Source: Marchantia polymorpha subsp. ruderalis (lineage: Eukaryota > Streptophyta > Marchantiopsida > Marchantiales > Marchantiaceae). From it: DNA of 64,000 nt. Made by a program: the position numbers and the translations under genes. Positions 50,364 through 61,295 of this stretch are shown here, piece by piece. How positions within the stretch are numbered: the stretch's first letter is position 1; every line of letters begins with the position of its first letter. Location: positions 4,782,001 to 4,846,000 of the forward strand of contig AP031358.1 in the NCBI GenBank assembly GCA_037833965.1. The letters are read 5' to 3'. A model generated the notes under the pieces. The model had not been told where the DNA came from and ran no database searches. It saw nothing but the letters and a program-made list of their open reading frames with translations.

Positions 50364-50552
50364 GTCAGGAATACTGCAACAGATGAGCAAGAACTGCCCA
50401 AGATACATGTACAACGGTCGGTGAAACGTCCAGATTTGGGATGTTTGTGGATGGAAGGAGGTGCGGAAGCCACAATTTTGGAAGCTCTTTTCTATTGTCT
50501 ATTGCAATTCATAAAAGATTGGAGTTTACACAAGTTACAAAACTTGAAGTAA
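50364..50552 (+). CDS. P-loop (NB-ARC start) exon, gene copy B
   Basis: Follows acceptor ATGCCGCAG. Encodes VRNTATDEQELPKIHV, then LGCLWMEGGAEATILEALF and about 20 more residues to a stop. The P-loop is degenerate (no Walker A lysine). Splicing from 50176 is in phase 0. As in copy A no further NB-ARC or LRR sequence is recognisable downstream, so the product would be a hydrolase with a stub. Confidence 0.6.
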   Translation, partial: VRNTATDEQELPKIHVQRSVKRPDLGCLWMEGGAEATILEALFYCLLQFIKDWSLHKLQNLK

Positions 50553-52470
50553 TAACACTAGAATCGAGAGAACGGATAATAGTTTACTCGAAGCTCAGGC
50601 ATAAATGGTGTTGAGGAGAGTGGTGATGTCCCGTCTCCAACATCACCTCCCCCATTTCAAACAACTAAAAGTCTATTACAAGTAGAAGACCATGTGATTT
50701 CACATATTTACAGTCTGATTCAATACTCGTGTTGGATTCAAATATTTTTGGTACTCGGTTGGATATTGATGATGAAAAATTTTGATAATTTTGGGAGAGG
50801 TAGCAAAATTAATAGCAATTTTCCAAGTTCACTTGCTTACTTTATAATATGTTCAATGCACAAGATAATCTAATTTATTTTGATTTATGATGGAGTATAT
50901 GATATTATAAATTATAAATTCTTATATGTGGCGTTAGTGTTAGCAACCGTCTAAGAATAGTTGGAAAACATTGGATAAATCTTGATAGATAATGGCACAT
51001 CCAACTTGAGTGTTACTTCTATCACTCATTTATTCACGCAGTAAGTGAGTCTTCCAATTGAGAGGCAAGAGCATTTCTATTCTGACTCTCTTCAATTTCT
51101 ACAAACCTTACCAGATCTCCAAAAGTTTATTGACGAGATCCAACCGGAATCTTTGCTAAATTTAAAGAATCAAATTGTTTGAAACATAAAAAGATTGCAA
51201 GAAAACGGAATTTGGTGTATTGAATTTTGAAATGTCTTGTTATAAATTGTCTTTTGGATTGAAACTAATGATTAACTTATCTTGATGAAACAAATGATAT
51301 ATTACTCCAATACTTGATTCACCGAGGGTAGGCAAAAGGTTTAAAATTACTCAACTCGGGCGTCCAACGATATAAACTACCGGGAGAAGTTCTCCTCCTC
51401 TTTCTCTAGCTGGCTTCTCTGAGAGTTGACATCGCAATCGAAGATCTCCGATGGAAAACGAACAGACGTGTTTCACATGAATTAGTCTGGTGTACAACAG
51501 ATGTTAGAATTGTTTCTTTCTCATCTTTTCAAATCCTAAATGAACGGCCGATTGTCAGAATTTTCGATGAATCTCTCGGAGGAATGAAAGAAGCTTCCTG
51601 TTCAAGTCCATATCGATAGGAACATACATATGTCTATAACTGATCGTTGACCGAATGAGGCCAAGAATGTGGTCAGCAGCGTAGGTTGTGATCCAGCTCA
51701 GGGGACAAAATAAAGTGCAGTGCAGTGCCTGGCGTTAGAGTGGGGCCTGGATAATTTTTCTGGATCCGTCCTCGTTCAAGCTTATCTCACCGCAACGTCA
51801 CTCGGATCAGGCATCGTTTGTACGGCATGGCTGACAACGGATATACGACCTTCTTCGGAAACTTGATGATAAACTATGATGGGACTTTATATTTCCATAG
51901 TCCTAAAACTTTGCATTCTTGTGAAAGAATAAGTTCGTGTGATTGCAAAACATTAATGCAATCAAGTTCATAATGCTAGCAAGATAACTAAACTTTAGCA
52001 AATTTACCAATCAAAAGCTTGAGCATTATGTACTAGAAAGATTACAAAAGAACAATGATCAATTCTAAGTATGAAATCTCACATCATGAAATAAAAGAAA
52101 CCAGTAATGAAAGTAAGAGGAGTAAGATAAATTAGAAGTTTGACTTGTAATCAAATTCGAAACGTGGCCAATTGATAGATCTGAAATAGGTCACATTTAG
52201 AAATATCTGGATTGAGTAGACGGAATAATTCATAATAGCTTTTATGACTAGGTTTTTAATGTGAACCAATACATGCACTTTGGCTAGCCATTCGTAAAAG
52301 TTCAAATTGCATTGGTTATTTCTTGATACAATCCTATATAATATTATAATATTTACACATGACTGCCGCCTTTTTACATCCTTGCACATGTGCTACATGC
52401 AAGACAAGAGGACGTCAAATTGTAGCCCATGGTGCAAGGTAATGTGCTACTGTGCAATCCGCTCGGTGCG
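50553..52470. other. Downstream part of right arm, no clear gene
   Basis: AT-rich. One segment, 51740-51860 (plus), reads DNFSGSVLVQAYLTATSLGS and matches the left arm at 40430-40580 (minus) at the protein level; it could be a further exon or simply arm identity. No other gene seen. Confidence 0.35.
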
Positions 52471-53660
52471 CAAGATCTATTGATCCCACTTTAAATGATA
52501 CACAAAGACATGAAGTAAAAGCTTGTACAAGCCTAAGAACAAAACAAAAATGAAAACAAATCTCAAAAGAAAAATCCAAACATTTCAATGAGAGATAAAG
52601 GTGCAATCAGAAGACGAATTGACTAAGCAATAAACATGATTATCGTTGTCGTCTTGGATCTTTTTGCGTGAGTAATCAAATCAACCAAAAAGGAAAGAAA
52701 TTGTGCTTGCCATCATCTATAAAAATTACCTTATTAGTTCTATATTTCTCTACTTAAACCGTATAAAATTGATTTCTCTAGAACGAATGTCATCAACTCT
52801 GACATTAATCAAGAGAAGAACAAGAAAAATCATTATTTTTCCATTAGAGGATTAGACTATCTTCTACATCGTCAAAACTATAAAATAAGTGAAAGAATCT
52901 GACAACTTTCTCCTCGTACTAAAACGTCCAAAATGATCAAAAAGTTTCATCGTGAATATCTGACAAAATCAAATGCCAAATATATCTGAAACCAACACGA
53001 TTGGATCAACATCAGAAGCGAATCATGCTATAATTATGTTAATATCACATGAAATTCTTGTAATAGGTTATGAATTTTTGTTTTTGATAAATTAAAAAAA
53101 AACAACTCATGAACATTTGTTGCTTGAAAAGAAATTTCTAAATGTTATAGACATTTTACTAGCAGTAATTCTTTTGGTACAGACTATTCTCAACATAAAG
53201 AAGGAAAGAACTTTTTTCAACTTGGAAGTGGTGCAGTACACCTTCTCTAGATTTGACATCCATCTGCTCATCTTTTCCATGACTAAAGCAACAAGATTCC
53301 TTGTGCACATTATCAAATTCATGAGTTTGTCCATAGCTTTTTCATGAGGAATAGATTAAATCTTTCTCTTCTCAATGTCATGAGTTGCACATTGAGCTAC
53401 AAAAAGTTTAAAATATGCTGCCAAAGAGTACATAGTCCTATAGAGTAGGCTATATTAAATATTTCAACTAAAAAATAAAATGTACTTGAGTTGACTCAAT
53501 AATAACCTTTTCTTCATCAAAACTCTATGAATTTACATCTCTAATATCCTTTTGAACTTAGTCAAATCACTCAATTGAAATGTAGACTTCAAGTGCTTCT
53601 TTTATCGTTACACATCAGATTGATTCTTCAGCAAGATGAGTATTTTAGCCACATAAAGTA
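52471..53660. other. AT-rich DNA with a decayed minus-strand segment
   Basis: The minus-strand frame at 53107-53334 (KLMNLIMCTRNLVAL, KRITASKMSITF) resembles the minus-strand frame at 55130-55414 (KLVKVTASVMSVTSVLL), which hints at two copies of one decayed exon. Otherwise no gene, RNA or element end seen. Confidence 0.3.
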
Positions 53661-53664
53661 TTAC

Positions 53665-53910
53665 AATAAGAAGATTAAAAATCTCATTATTAAACTTTTT
53701 CATATATAGACAAAAATAACACAATTTTATTTGAGCATGTGTACAAATATCATGAATTTTCTCACAAAATTTTCTCCAATTGTGTATTAGAATAAGAAGA
53801 TTCAAAATCTCATTATTAAACTTCTTCATATAAAAACTAAAAAATAACACAATATTATTGAGCATGTGTACAAATATCATGAAATTTCTCACAAAATTTT
53901 CTCCAATTGT
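53665..53910. repeat. Direct duplication of about 120 bp
   Basis: Two adjacent copies, landmarks AATAAGAAGATT, TCTCATTATTAAACTT and GAGCATGTGTACAAATATCA, with small indels between them. Confidence 0.75.
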
Positions 53911-54170
53911 GGTTTGTACTTCACGTTCAAATTTTGCAATTCAAGTTCAAAATTTTACAAATGCATATCAATTTATCATTGTTGTATTATCTTATATATA
54001 TAAAGAAATACGATAAGTGAATAAAAAATTAAAGCAATATTAAAAAAATTCCATTTATTAACTTCAAGAAAAACATAGTTGGAGTCACAAAATTTGCTTA
54101 CAACAATACATTTTAATGGTATATCCACTAAACTCTATTATTTTCAAACTATGAAAATCATTCACACTTT

Positions 54171-54632
54171 GGCTCTTTCAACTTAAGTCTAACAAAGAAT
54201 CTAACTTCGCAAGATGTCATCAGCAAAATTTTTGAGATCCACATTTTGGCTCTTTTAACTTAAGTTTAACAAAGAATCTAACTTCGCAAGATGTGATCAG
54301 CAAAAAAATTGAGATCCACATTTTGGCTCTTTTAACTTAAGTTTAACAAAGAATCTAACTTAGCAAGATGTGATCAGCAAAATTTTTGAGATCCACATTT
54401 TGGCTCTTTTAACTTAAGTTTAACAAAGAATCTAACTTAGCAAGATGTGATCAGCAAAATTTTTGAGATCCACACTTTGGCTCTGTTAACTTAAGTTTAA
54501 CAAAGAAGCTAACTTTGCAAGATGCCATCAGCAAAGTTTTTGAGATCCACACTTCGGCTCTTTTAACTTAAGTTTAACAAAGAATCTAACTTCCTAAGAT
54601 GTGATCAACAGAATTTTAAGATACACAAAGAC
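54171..54632. repeat. 77-bp tandem array, six units
   Basis: The core GGCTCTTTTAACTTAAG recurs at 54171, 54248, 54325, 54402, 54479 and 54556, an exact 77-base period. Units differ at a few positions, with the outer ones most diverged. TTAACTTAA inside each unit is palindromic. No coding frame survives across units. A small local satellite. Confidence 0.92.
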
Positions 54633-55561
54633 ATGAAGGTAATACAAGCGAAATTGAAATCGAGATAAATCTTGAAAACAAAATTGGAATATCATAGTTG
54701 ATTGTAAAATCTAGGTTTTGCGTGATAATTTGAAATCTCTTAGACTTAGCAACAAAGTTGTATTGTAGTTTTGGAGCTTTTTGCGTGAGTAGGACGATGT
54801 AGCATACATGTTGGATTTGCCATCATTTATAAACATTTATACACTTGTCTCATGTTTCCATTTTTTAATTTTATAGAGAATAGATTATTCCAAGACAGTT
54901 GTTAATATACTCGTCACCAACCAAAATAAATGGAGAGAAAAATTTTGAAATTTTTAAGATCATAAATTCTTGCATCAATTGAAAAAGATCACAATATCTT
55001 CTACATTCTTAAGTCTATGAAGTATGAAAATGATCAAAAATGTTCATTATCATTATGAAAAAAATTTCAGTGCCAAAAATATTTGAAACAAACACGTCTG
55101 AACCAACACTAACATCAATCAAGCTATAATTATGTGAAACTCACATAAAATTCTTTTGAAAGGTTTTTGATTTCTTCTTTTTGATAAGATGAATGAAACA
55201 ACTTGTGTAGTTGATTGTTTGACTTGAGAAGTACTGATGTCACGGACATTACACTAGCAGTGACTTTTACCAACTTGGAAATATATAATGATTTATTCCA
55301 ATTTCGAATGCGGTGATGACATTTTACAACTTGAAATCCTTGTCTATTTTTTCCAACCTTAGAGTTTCTCATTAACGTTCGACTAGATACATATTTTATC
55401 ACTCTCATCCACACTAGTTATATTCAAACTTCTATTATCAATAACACTTCCCGCTTCCTCGTTTCGAATCTTCCAGTATCAAAATCACTTTCTCGCTTGT
55501 TCGTATTGAATGTTATTACTTGTGATTTTGTAGCTTCGAATGCTATTCCAAGTCTTGTAAA

Positions 55562-55698
55562 AATTGCCATCCGCAACACACGCACTCAGCATCTTGTATA
55601 AGTTGCCATCCGCAACAGACTAACTCATCGAAGAGCGTATAAGGAACCACGTTACTTGGACCATTGAAAACAACTTTGCAGAATGTGGTTTCCCCAAC
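55562..55698 (-). pseudogene. NB-ARC P-loop downstream half, gene copy C, split by solo LTR
   Basis: Directly left of the solo LTR, the minus strand continues the P-loop exon: GVGETTFCKVVFN, then PSNVVPYTLFDELVCC to a stop. Joined across the target duplication to 60582 (WGMVG) it gives the NB-ARC start, with glutamate in place of the Walker A lysine. A short direct repeat (CCGCAACACACGCACTCAG / CCGCAACAGACTAACTCA) extends the tail. Confidence 0.7.
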
Positions 55699-57078
55699 TC
55701 CTATGTGGTAACACACTTTTTGTTTTTTTGCAGAATTTAAACAATTTTAGAAAAGAAGTACCGAAGCAATGTCTGTAGTTAGGAATTGGTACGATAAATT
55801 GAGTGGATTGAGGAGATCGTCACGAGGTCACGAAGAATCGCGAAGTTGGACGTACCAGCGCCAAACGCCTTCGGCGCCCTCGGCAATATCTCCTTTACTG
55901 AGGTGTGTCTACCCACGCGCTTCCAGCGTTTAGGGAAGGTATGCTTCCGGCACAGACACCTCCGGAGGAGATGTCGCTGAAGACGTCAGAAGCCGGCAAG
56001 GATCTCTGAAGGCTTCCGACCATGAGTGCGCCTTCGGCGATGCGTCGCTAGCGCGGGAGGGAAACCTTCATAACGATCAGGATTCACGGTAGTTCCAGTT
56101 TGTTGAGGTTGCATTGGAAAAAAATCGGGACGCTTGTTCTAACGAGCCCAAGAGCGCCGGAGATGGATCAGGGACAAAGAATTTATGAGCGTCGGAAAAC
56201 TCGCATCCGGACATGCGCTGTTCGCGCTAGGGTTCACCGTCGGAAAGTACTCCCGTACGCCTTCGGCGATGCGCCTTCGGCGGAACCACGCGCTCATGAG
56301 AGGAGATCAACTCAGAGGCGGAAGCGCCTTTGACGGCTGCGCAACGGATGTACGCCTCCGACGTGGCGCGGACAGGCGGGTGCGCTGGCATGAGTCGCGC
56401 CGGCGGGATATGCGCCGTCAGCAATATGCGGGGCAGAACGGACAAAACAAGTGGTACGAATACGCGCCGGCGTAATTCGCGCCGACTTGATGTGCGCCTC
56501 CAGCGAGGCGCCGACAGGGAAAGAATACGCCAGCGGCGATGGGCAGGTTAGGAAAAGACAACATAGTCGACGCATACGCTCCACTGCGGCGAACTCGAGT
56601 CCAGAAGACAATGGCGAACTCGAGTCCGGAAGACGATGGCGGCGGGAGAATTCAACGTTCACGCATGCGAATGCGCGTAGTGCGGAGGCGTGAATTCGAG
56701 CATGCGAGGGAGAACCGTTAGGCCGTATAGCCGGCTATGTAATCAAGTTTGACTGTAACCAGTGAGAACGTTGGGCGATCTTGAATGCGGAGAAGAAAAG
56801 ACTGCTCTCCAGTCTCATTCTCTCATTCTTGATTGTGAGTTTTCCAGCTTCAGAGATTAAGCGCAAGGGCGGAGAGACCTGCAGTGAGAAGAGAGAGTGC
56901 GGAGACGAGTTGCGCGAGGATTTTGACGGACCTTGCAGAGAGTTTGCGAGCAGCGAACTTGAGCGCGCAAGAGAAGAGAGAGCGATTTCAGTCAGTGTCT
57001 GAGCGACCGACGCGCAGCGGCGATTGTGAGAGATCGAGCGGAAGGGAGAGTCTGTGTGTGTGCAGGAAAAGCACGGAA

Positions 57079-57991
57079 GATGTCGAAGGTCCCCCAGCTG
57101 CGAGTGTCTCCACTCAGAGTGCCGCAGATCGGTCTGCGCGCATTCCAAGATGTGTTAACAAGGCTGGAGCTTGATTTCCTCCTGTGGGGATGGAACTGGA
57201 CATGTCCGGAGATGGTGCACGAGTATCTGCAGGAGAAACACAAGCCCTCGCGCGGATTCCGCCCACATCCCGAGAGGTGGGACATTGGTGACAGGGCGCA
57301 GGTGTTAGGAAGGTGTGCAGGCGAGAAAGTGTTTCTCCTCTTCGAGGCCGAGAGCGTGAAGGTGTCCAAGGAGGAAGAAATCTCCTACAATGATCTTTTC
57401 AAAGTTGCCAGGCATCCCAAGAACGGTTTCCGGACACGGGATTACAAAGATCGATTGCGGAGAAATGTCGCGACTGCATTGCTTCAGATACTGCAGCCGA
57501 CCAAGACCGCCTACATGCATGGTTGGCAAGTGGGATTTGTGGAGCTAGTGTTGTCAGGAGCTCCGGTTCATTGGGCATGGCTCCTGTGGAAGGTGACGCG
57601 CCAACATGCGCAAGAAGAGAGAGGAGGGACCCTCAATCATCTTTCGCCTTACCTGATCGTGTTTTATCGAGCGATGGGATGTTTGACAACTTCAGAGCGG
57701 ACACGGTTTCCGCTGCTGACCCGGAGTTATCCAGGTAGATACTTGCGGGAGGCCGAAGTGGATACAAATCCGGACGAAGCACCTGCCAGTCCAGCTCCAG
57801 CTCCGGCTCCAGCAAGAGCAGCAGAAGAGCGTCGAAGTGAGCGCGCATCGCGGAAGCGGAAATGGGATGAGAGACCTGAAGACAGGCAGCCAGAAGCTCC
57901 CGCGGCGCCGACTCGGAGTCGGCCAACCAACGAGCCTCACAGCTGGCCGAAACAGAGGGCACGCAAAGTGGTGTTGCCAACTAGCAACTGA
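57079..57991 (+). CDS. U3-encoded protein, globular part, in solo LTR
   Basis: From the ATG at 57079: LRVSPLRVPQIGLRAFQD, LDFLLWGWNWTCPEMV, NGFRTRDYKDRLRRNV, GGTLNHLSPYLIVFYR, the same order and spacing as residues about 80-305 of the array's U3 protein but clearly diverged. An alanine/proline run (SPAPAPAPA) starts the linker. The conservation of the globular part against a freely changing linker argues that the protein mattered. Part of a broken LTR. Confidence 0.78.
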
Positions 57992-58585
57992 GGAGACCGG
58001 GCGTACTCCGGTCCGGCGGAGTATCCTGCCCACGCAGGAAGAGATAATCGCACAGATTCTGGGGAGGTCGGCGGACACCTCTGCGCAGAAGGCACCGATG
58101 CCTCCAGCAGAAGATAGGCGAACTTCTAGTCGGCCAACTACGAGTCGGGCGACTGAAGGACGGCCAACTCAGCAGCGTGTTGAACCGGATAGCAGGCCGG
58201 AAGCAGAAGGGAGTTTGGCTGACGAGCCAACAACCCTAAGAGGGTCGTCTTCGGCAGAAGGCGCTTCCGGGAAAACGCCTCCAGCAAGCAGGCCAAGTGA
58301 AGTAAAGACGCGCAGGGTGGATCCGACTGCCAGTCGGACAACTGCTAGTCGGCCGACTGCGAGTCGGTCAACTGAGAGTCGGCCAGATTCGCCGACTGCG
58401 AGACGGACAGGGCCGGCGACCATTGTGCGGGCGCCTTCGGCGGACACACCTCTGGCGAAGACACCTTCCGGCAGATCGCGCCGGAAGAGCAGGCAGTAGA
58501 AGCGGGCGGTGCGGGCGGTGACAAAAGTAACTGTGCGCCGACCCCTTCGAGAACCGAAGATCGAGCCGGAACAGGGGCTCAGGCA

Positions 58586-59620
58586 GTGGGATCCCCCACT
58601 GCCTTGGACATTTTAGCAGGGAGTGGAGGGGCAGTCGCGGCGGAAGCTGCCGCGCGCCACAGTTCCAGGGAGTCGCCAAGAGATTCTGTGGCGACCGAAA
58701 TCCTTGAAACAGAGGATGAGACGAGTTCGGAAGAGCAGGAAGCGGACTCTGTGCAGAAGACGCCAACAGGGGTATTGTGCGAGCAGATAGTGCCACTCCT
58801 GCGATATTTGGATCGCAAGACATCGAAGTACTGGAGTTCTAGAAAACCGTAGTCTTATGTGGAGATTGTCAAGAGCAGGACGAGGAGCAAGGTGGCCACT
58901 TGGGCCTCTAGGTGCCAAACATTGCAGGATAGGTATACTGCCCTCCGACAGCACCTGGCGATCACGCAGAGGCTACACCAAACCCTGCAACAACAGAGGG
59001 AGGATGCGGTGACGAAAAACCAGGCAGATGCTGAGCTAATGCGGGCAAAGATCGAGTCGGAATTGCAGGAAGAGCGGGGACAAAACCGCATTCTAACAGA
59101 GGAGCTTGCGCGCCAGACGCGCGCATTAGAAGAAAGTCAAAGCACACGCAAGGAGGATGAGGAGTTGTTGCGCAACTTGCAATCCGAGTGCGCGGAATTG
59201 AGGGCGCAGCGCGTAGATGCGGAAATGCAGCTAGCAGAGGTGGAAGGCAGCAGCCGGACGCGAGAAGAGTTGGCGACGCGGGTGACTCACTGTCTAAAAG
59301 GATACGCCCATTGGGAGGTGGCAGCTCAAGAGAAGATCACACTAAGGGAGTTTGAGCTTCGGGCGGCGGCATTGACGGAGGGTGACAGTCGGAGTCGGCG
59401 GCGAGTAGCGAAGAAATTAGAAGCTTTCTTGTCGGGTGCGCGCGACACTATGGCGCACTTAGAGTCGGAAGTGACTGCCGTCCTTCGGCGACTGGGGTTG
59501 CGCAATTGGTCGGAAGATTGGCAGGGTAGAGAGAAAGTGCGAGGCAGTCCGGCGCGCAGGAGGCGCAGCACCGGATCTGCAGAGTGCAGTAGTGTAGTTT
59601 GGTTTCGTGCAGGAGTTTAG
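58586..59620 (+). CDS. U3-encoded protein, linker end and coiled coil, in solo LTR
   Basis: Plus-strand segments encode SPTALDILAGSG, SVATEILETEDETSSEE, QIVPLLRYLDRK and, from 58859, a long heptad-rich stretch (LQEERGQNRILTEELARQ, EDEELLRNLQSEC) ending RRRSTGSAECS, as in the array protein. The frame closes at 59620, 45 bases before the TATA box. The upstream linker (58110-58400) is built of AGTCGGCCGACT-type palindromes. Part of the same broken U3 gene as 57079-57991. Confidence 0.75.
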
Positions 59621-59664
59621 AGTAGCAGATAGTGCAGAGTAGTGTTAGTTAGGACCTTAGAGGG

Positions 59665-59670
59665 TATAAA
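59665..59670 (+). promoter_or_regulatory. Solo-LTR TATA box and start-site hairpin
   Basis: TATAAA lies 45 bases after the U3-protein stop. A hairpin (59677-59693, stem CAAGGC/GCCTTG) lies just downstream, matching in place the CCAGGC/GCCTGG hairpin of the array LTR at 3192-3208. The start of transcription is expected near 59695. Confidence 0.65.
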
Positions 59671-60581
59671 GTAGTTCAAGGCGTTTTGCCTTGGGACTCT
59701 TCCAGTTTCGGAAGTGCAGATCAGGAACTCACTTTCTCGGCGTGTTTGTGCATTTGGTCTTGGCACCACGTAGAGAAGCTGCAGCATAGTGAAGTTACCG
59801 CATGTTGTAGCTGAAGGCCTTCGGCTGAATGTTCAGAGCTTGTACACCGGTTAGAGACTTGAGTAGTGCGGATCTGCACCTGCGGGTGATTTCTGATGCT
59901 CAGAGCCGGTTGCGAGTTAGATACTTGAACAGTTCCCCTTACTCCTTCGAGTGACATATCCTGATTGTACTCCTACGGGAAGTTTCCCCTGAATGCCAAA
60001 GTGAAGTTTTGTTACTTCGTGTAAACCTTGGTTTGCAATTCAGGTTGTGTGTGTGTGTTACTGGATTGTGTCTCAATTGAGTTCTCAGTCGGGCCTGTAC
60101 TCTCTGCGTTTGGTGTGAGTCGAGGGTGACGTCCACTGCGTATGAGAGACTTCGTTCCGAAGTGGGAAGTCCAATCCGGGTTCCCTACGCTAGTTCCTGG
60201 CGGAAGGGCTGTAAAAGCCGGAGTGGGAGTCACTACCTGCAAAGCCTCTGAGTAAACTTTTGAGATACTTTCCCCCTGAAATCCTAAGCGGAGGTCCTGA
60301 CCTCCGAGTTGTGTTTTTCCAGTTTCAGGTGTGTGTGTGTGTTGAGTGACTTACGCTGCACTGTGCATCCTCCGAGCATCCTCCGAGTCGAGCATCCTCC
60401 GAGTGACCTCCGAGTCGAGCACTGCAGTATTTGTGGGAGTGACAGTCGCCTGAGAATTCAAACTCTCCAAAAGTCTTTTAAACGTGACACTTTGTACTCT
60501 GTGTGTTGCCTCTGTCCCTGTGGGTTCGATCTTTTTACCACCATACTGCAGTTTTAGCCTTTGGTGGGTTATTACATCCTA

Positions 60582-60708
60582 CCATACCCCAACATCCCAA
60601 AGTTGACTTCTTCACCAATCGTTGCTTGATTTCTTCATCTTCCAGACGTTTCTGTAGACCGAATTGTATCTTGGGCTGTGCTTGCTCATCTGTTGCAGTT
60701 TTCGTGAC
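60582..60708 (-). pseudogene. P-loop exon upstream half, gene copy C, split by solo LTR
   Basis: After acceptor ATGCCGCAG (complement of 60709-60717) the minus strand reads VTKTATDEQAQPKIQF, then KQRLVKKSTLGCWGMVG at the LTR edge. It is the counterpart of the P-loop exons at 42245 and 50364 but keeps a much better P-loop (WGMVG then VGETTFCK at 55698). The LTR insertion separates the two halves by 4.9 kb. Confidence 0.75.
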
Positions 60709-60900
60709 CTGCGGCATAATCTAGCAACATCAGTATATTTCTGTTTCTACGTTCAATTATGTAACCAGGAAACAGCAGAAATCCATGCTCAAAATCTTTT
60801 GCGAAACAGGAAAGACCGTATATAGAGAAGCACAAAAAGGTCCTCTAGCACTCTACGCATTCGTAAGGTCTTGATACTAAGAGAAGTTAATGGAAGTTAC

Positions 60901-61092
60901 ATTGACTTGAATATTATCAATAAATTTTACTAAGTGCTGATACCAGGTGCTAGTTCTACTCGCTGGTTGGCAGAGTGAAAAGTGGTCTTCGTTGACTATA
61001 ATGAAATCTCCGCATCTTGCAGATGCCTCGTCAACTATGACTCCACAGAATCCGTTTGTCTGGAGAGGAATAAACAGTGAGTGTCGTACAGT
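60901..61092 (-). pseudogene. Hydrolase C-terminal exon, gene copy C
   Basis: Encodes HSLFIPLQTNGFCGVIVDEA and NEDHFSLCQPASRTSTWYQHL, matching exons at 42433 and 49990. The donor is shifted slightly (AAT before GTAACTT). Together with the damaged hydrolase exon upstream and the LTR downstream this copy is a pseudogene. Confidence 0.7.
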
Positions 61093-61295
61093 GGAACAGA
61101 AGCAGTTTGATTGATTGATTGAAGCAAGCAATAGTAGGTATATTCTTTGACAGAAGAAACTTATACTGTAGAGACTTCCATTCTATTGCAGTGTGAATGC
61201 ACGCATGCCAGATTCTCGCATACTACTGAAAACAAGGGACCACGTTATAAATATGTTCAAAGGAGCCACTATGCAGAGTGATTACTGAAGATTAC

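Larger units (their letters stand above)
47800..52470. repeat. Large inverted repeat, right arm (holds gene copy B)
   Basis: Counterpart of 39605-44790. It differs by an expanded 66-bp repeat at its inner end (47818-48015), by a 163-bp tandem duplication (48193-48518), and by not having the foldback element found near the left arm's inner end. The match fades near 52470, where the GTGCAATCCGCTCGG landmark pairs with 39609-39623. Confidence 0.85.
55704..60576 (+). mobile_element. Solo LTR of Ty3/gypsy, second subfamily (4873 bp)
   Basis: Begins TGTGGTAACACAC and ends GGGTTATTACA, flanked by a perfect 5-bp target duplication TCCTA (55699-55703 and 60577-60581). There is no primer site or internal region, so the element was reduced to one LTR by recombination. 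It shares the start with 19911-20587 and the end with 23441-23900. It encodes a relative of the U3 protein upstream of a TATA box at 59665-59670, the same layout as the array LTR. The U3-protein frame is broken, with only a few breaks. The intact target duplication indicates a fairly young insertion. Confidence 0.93.
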
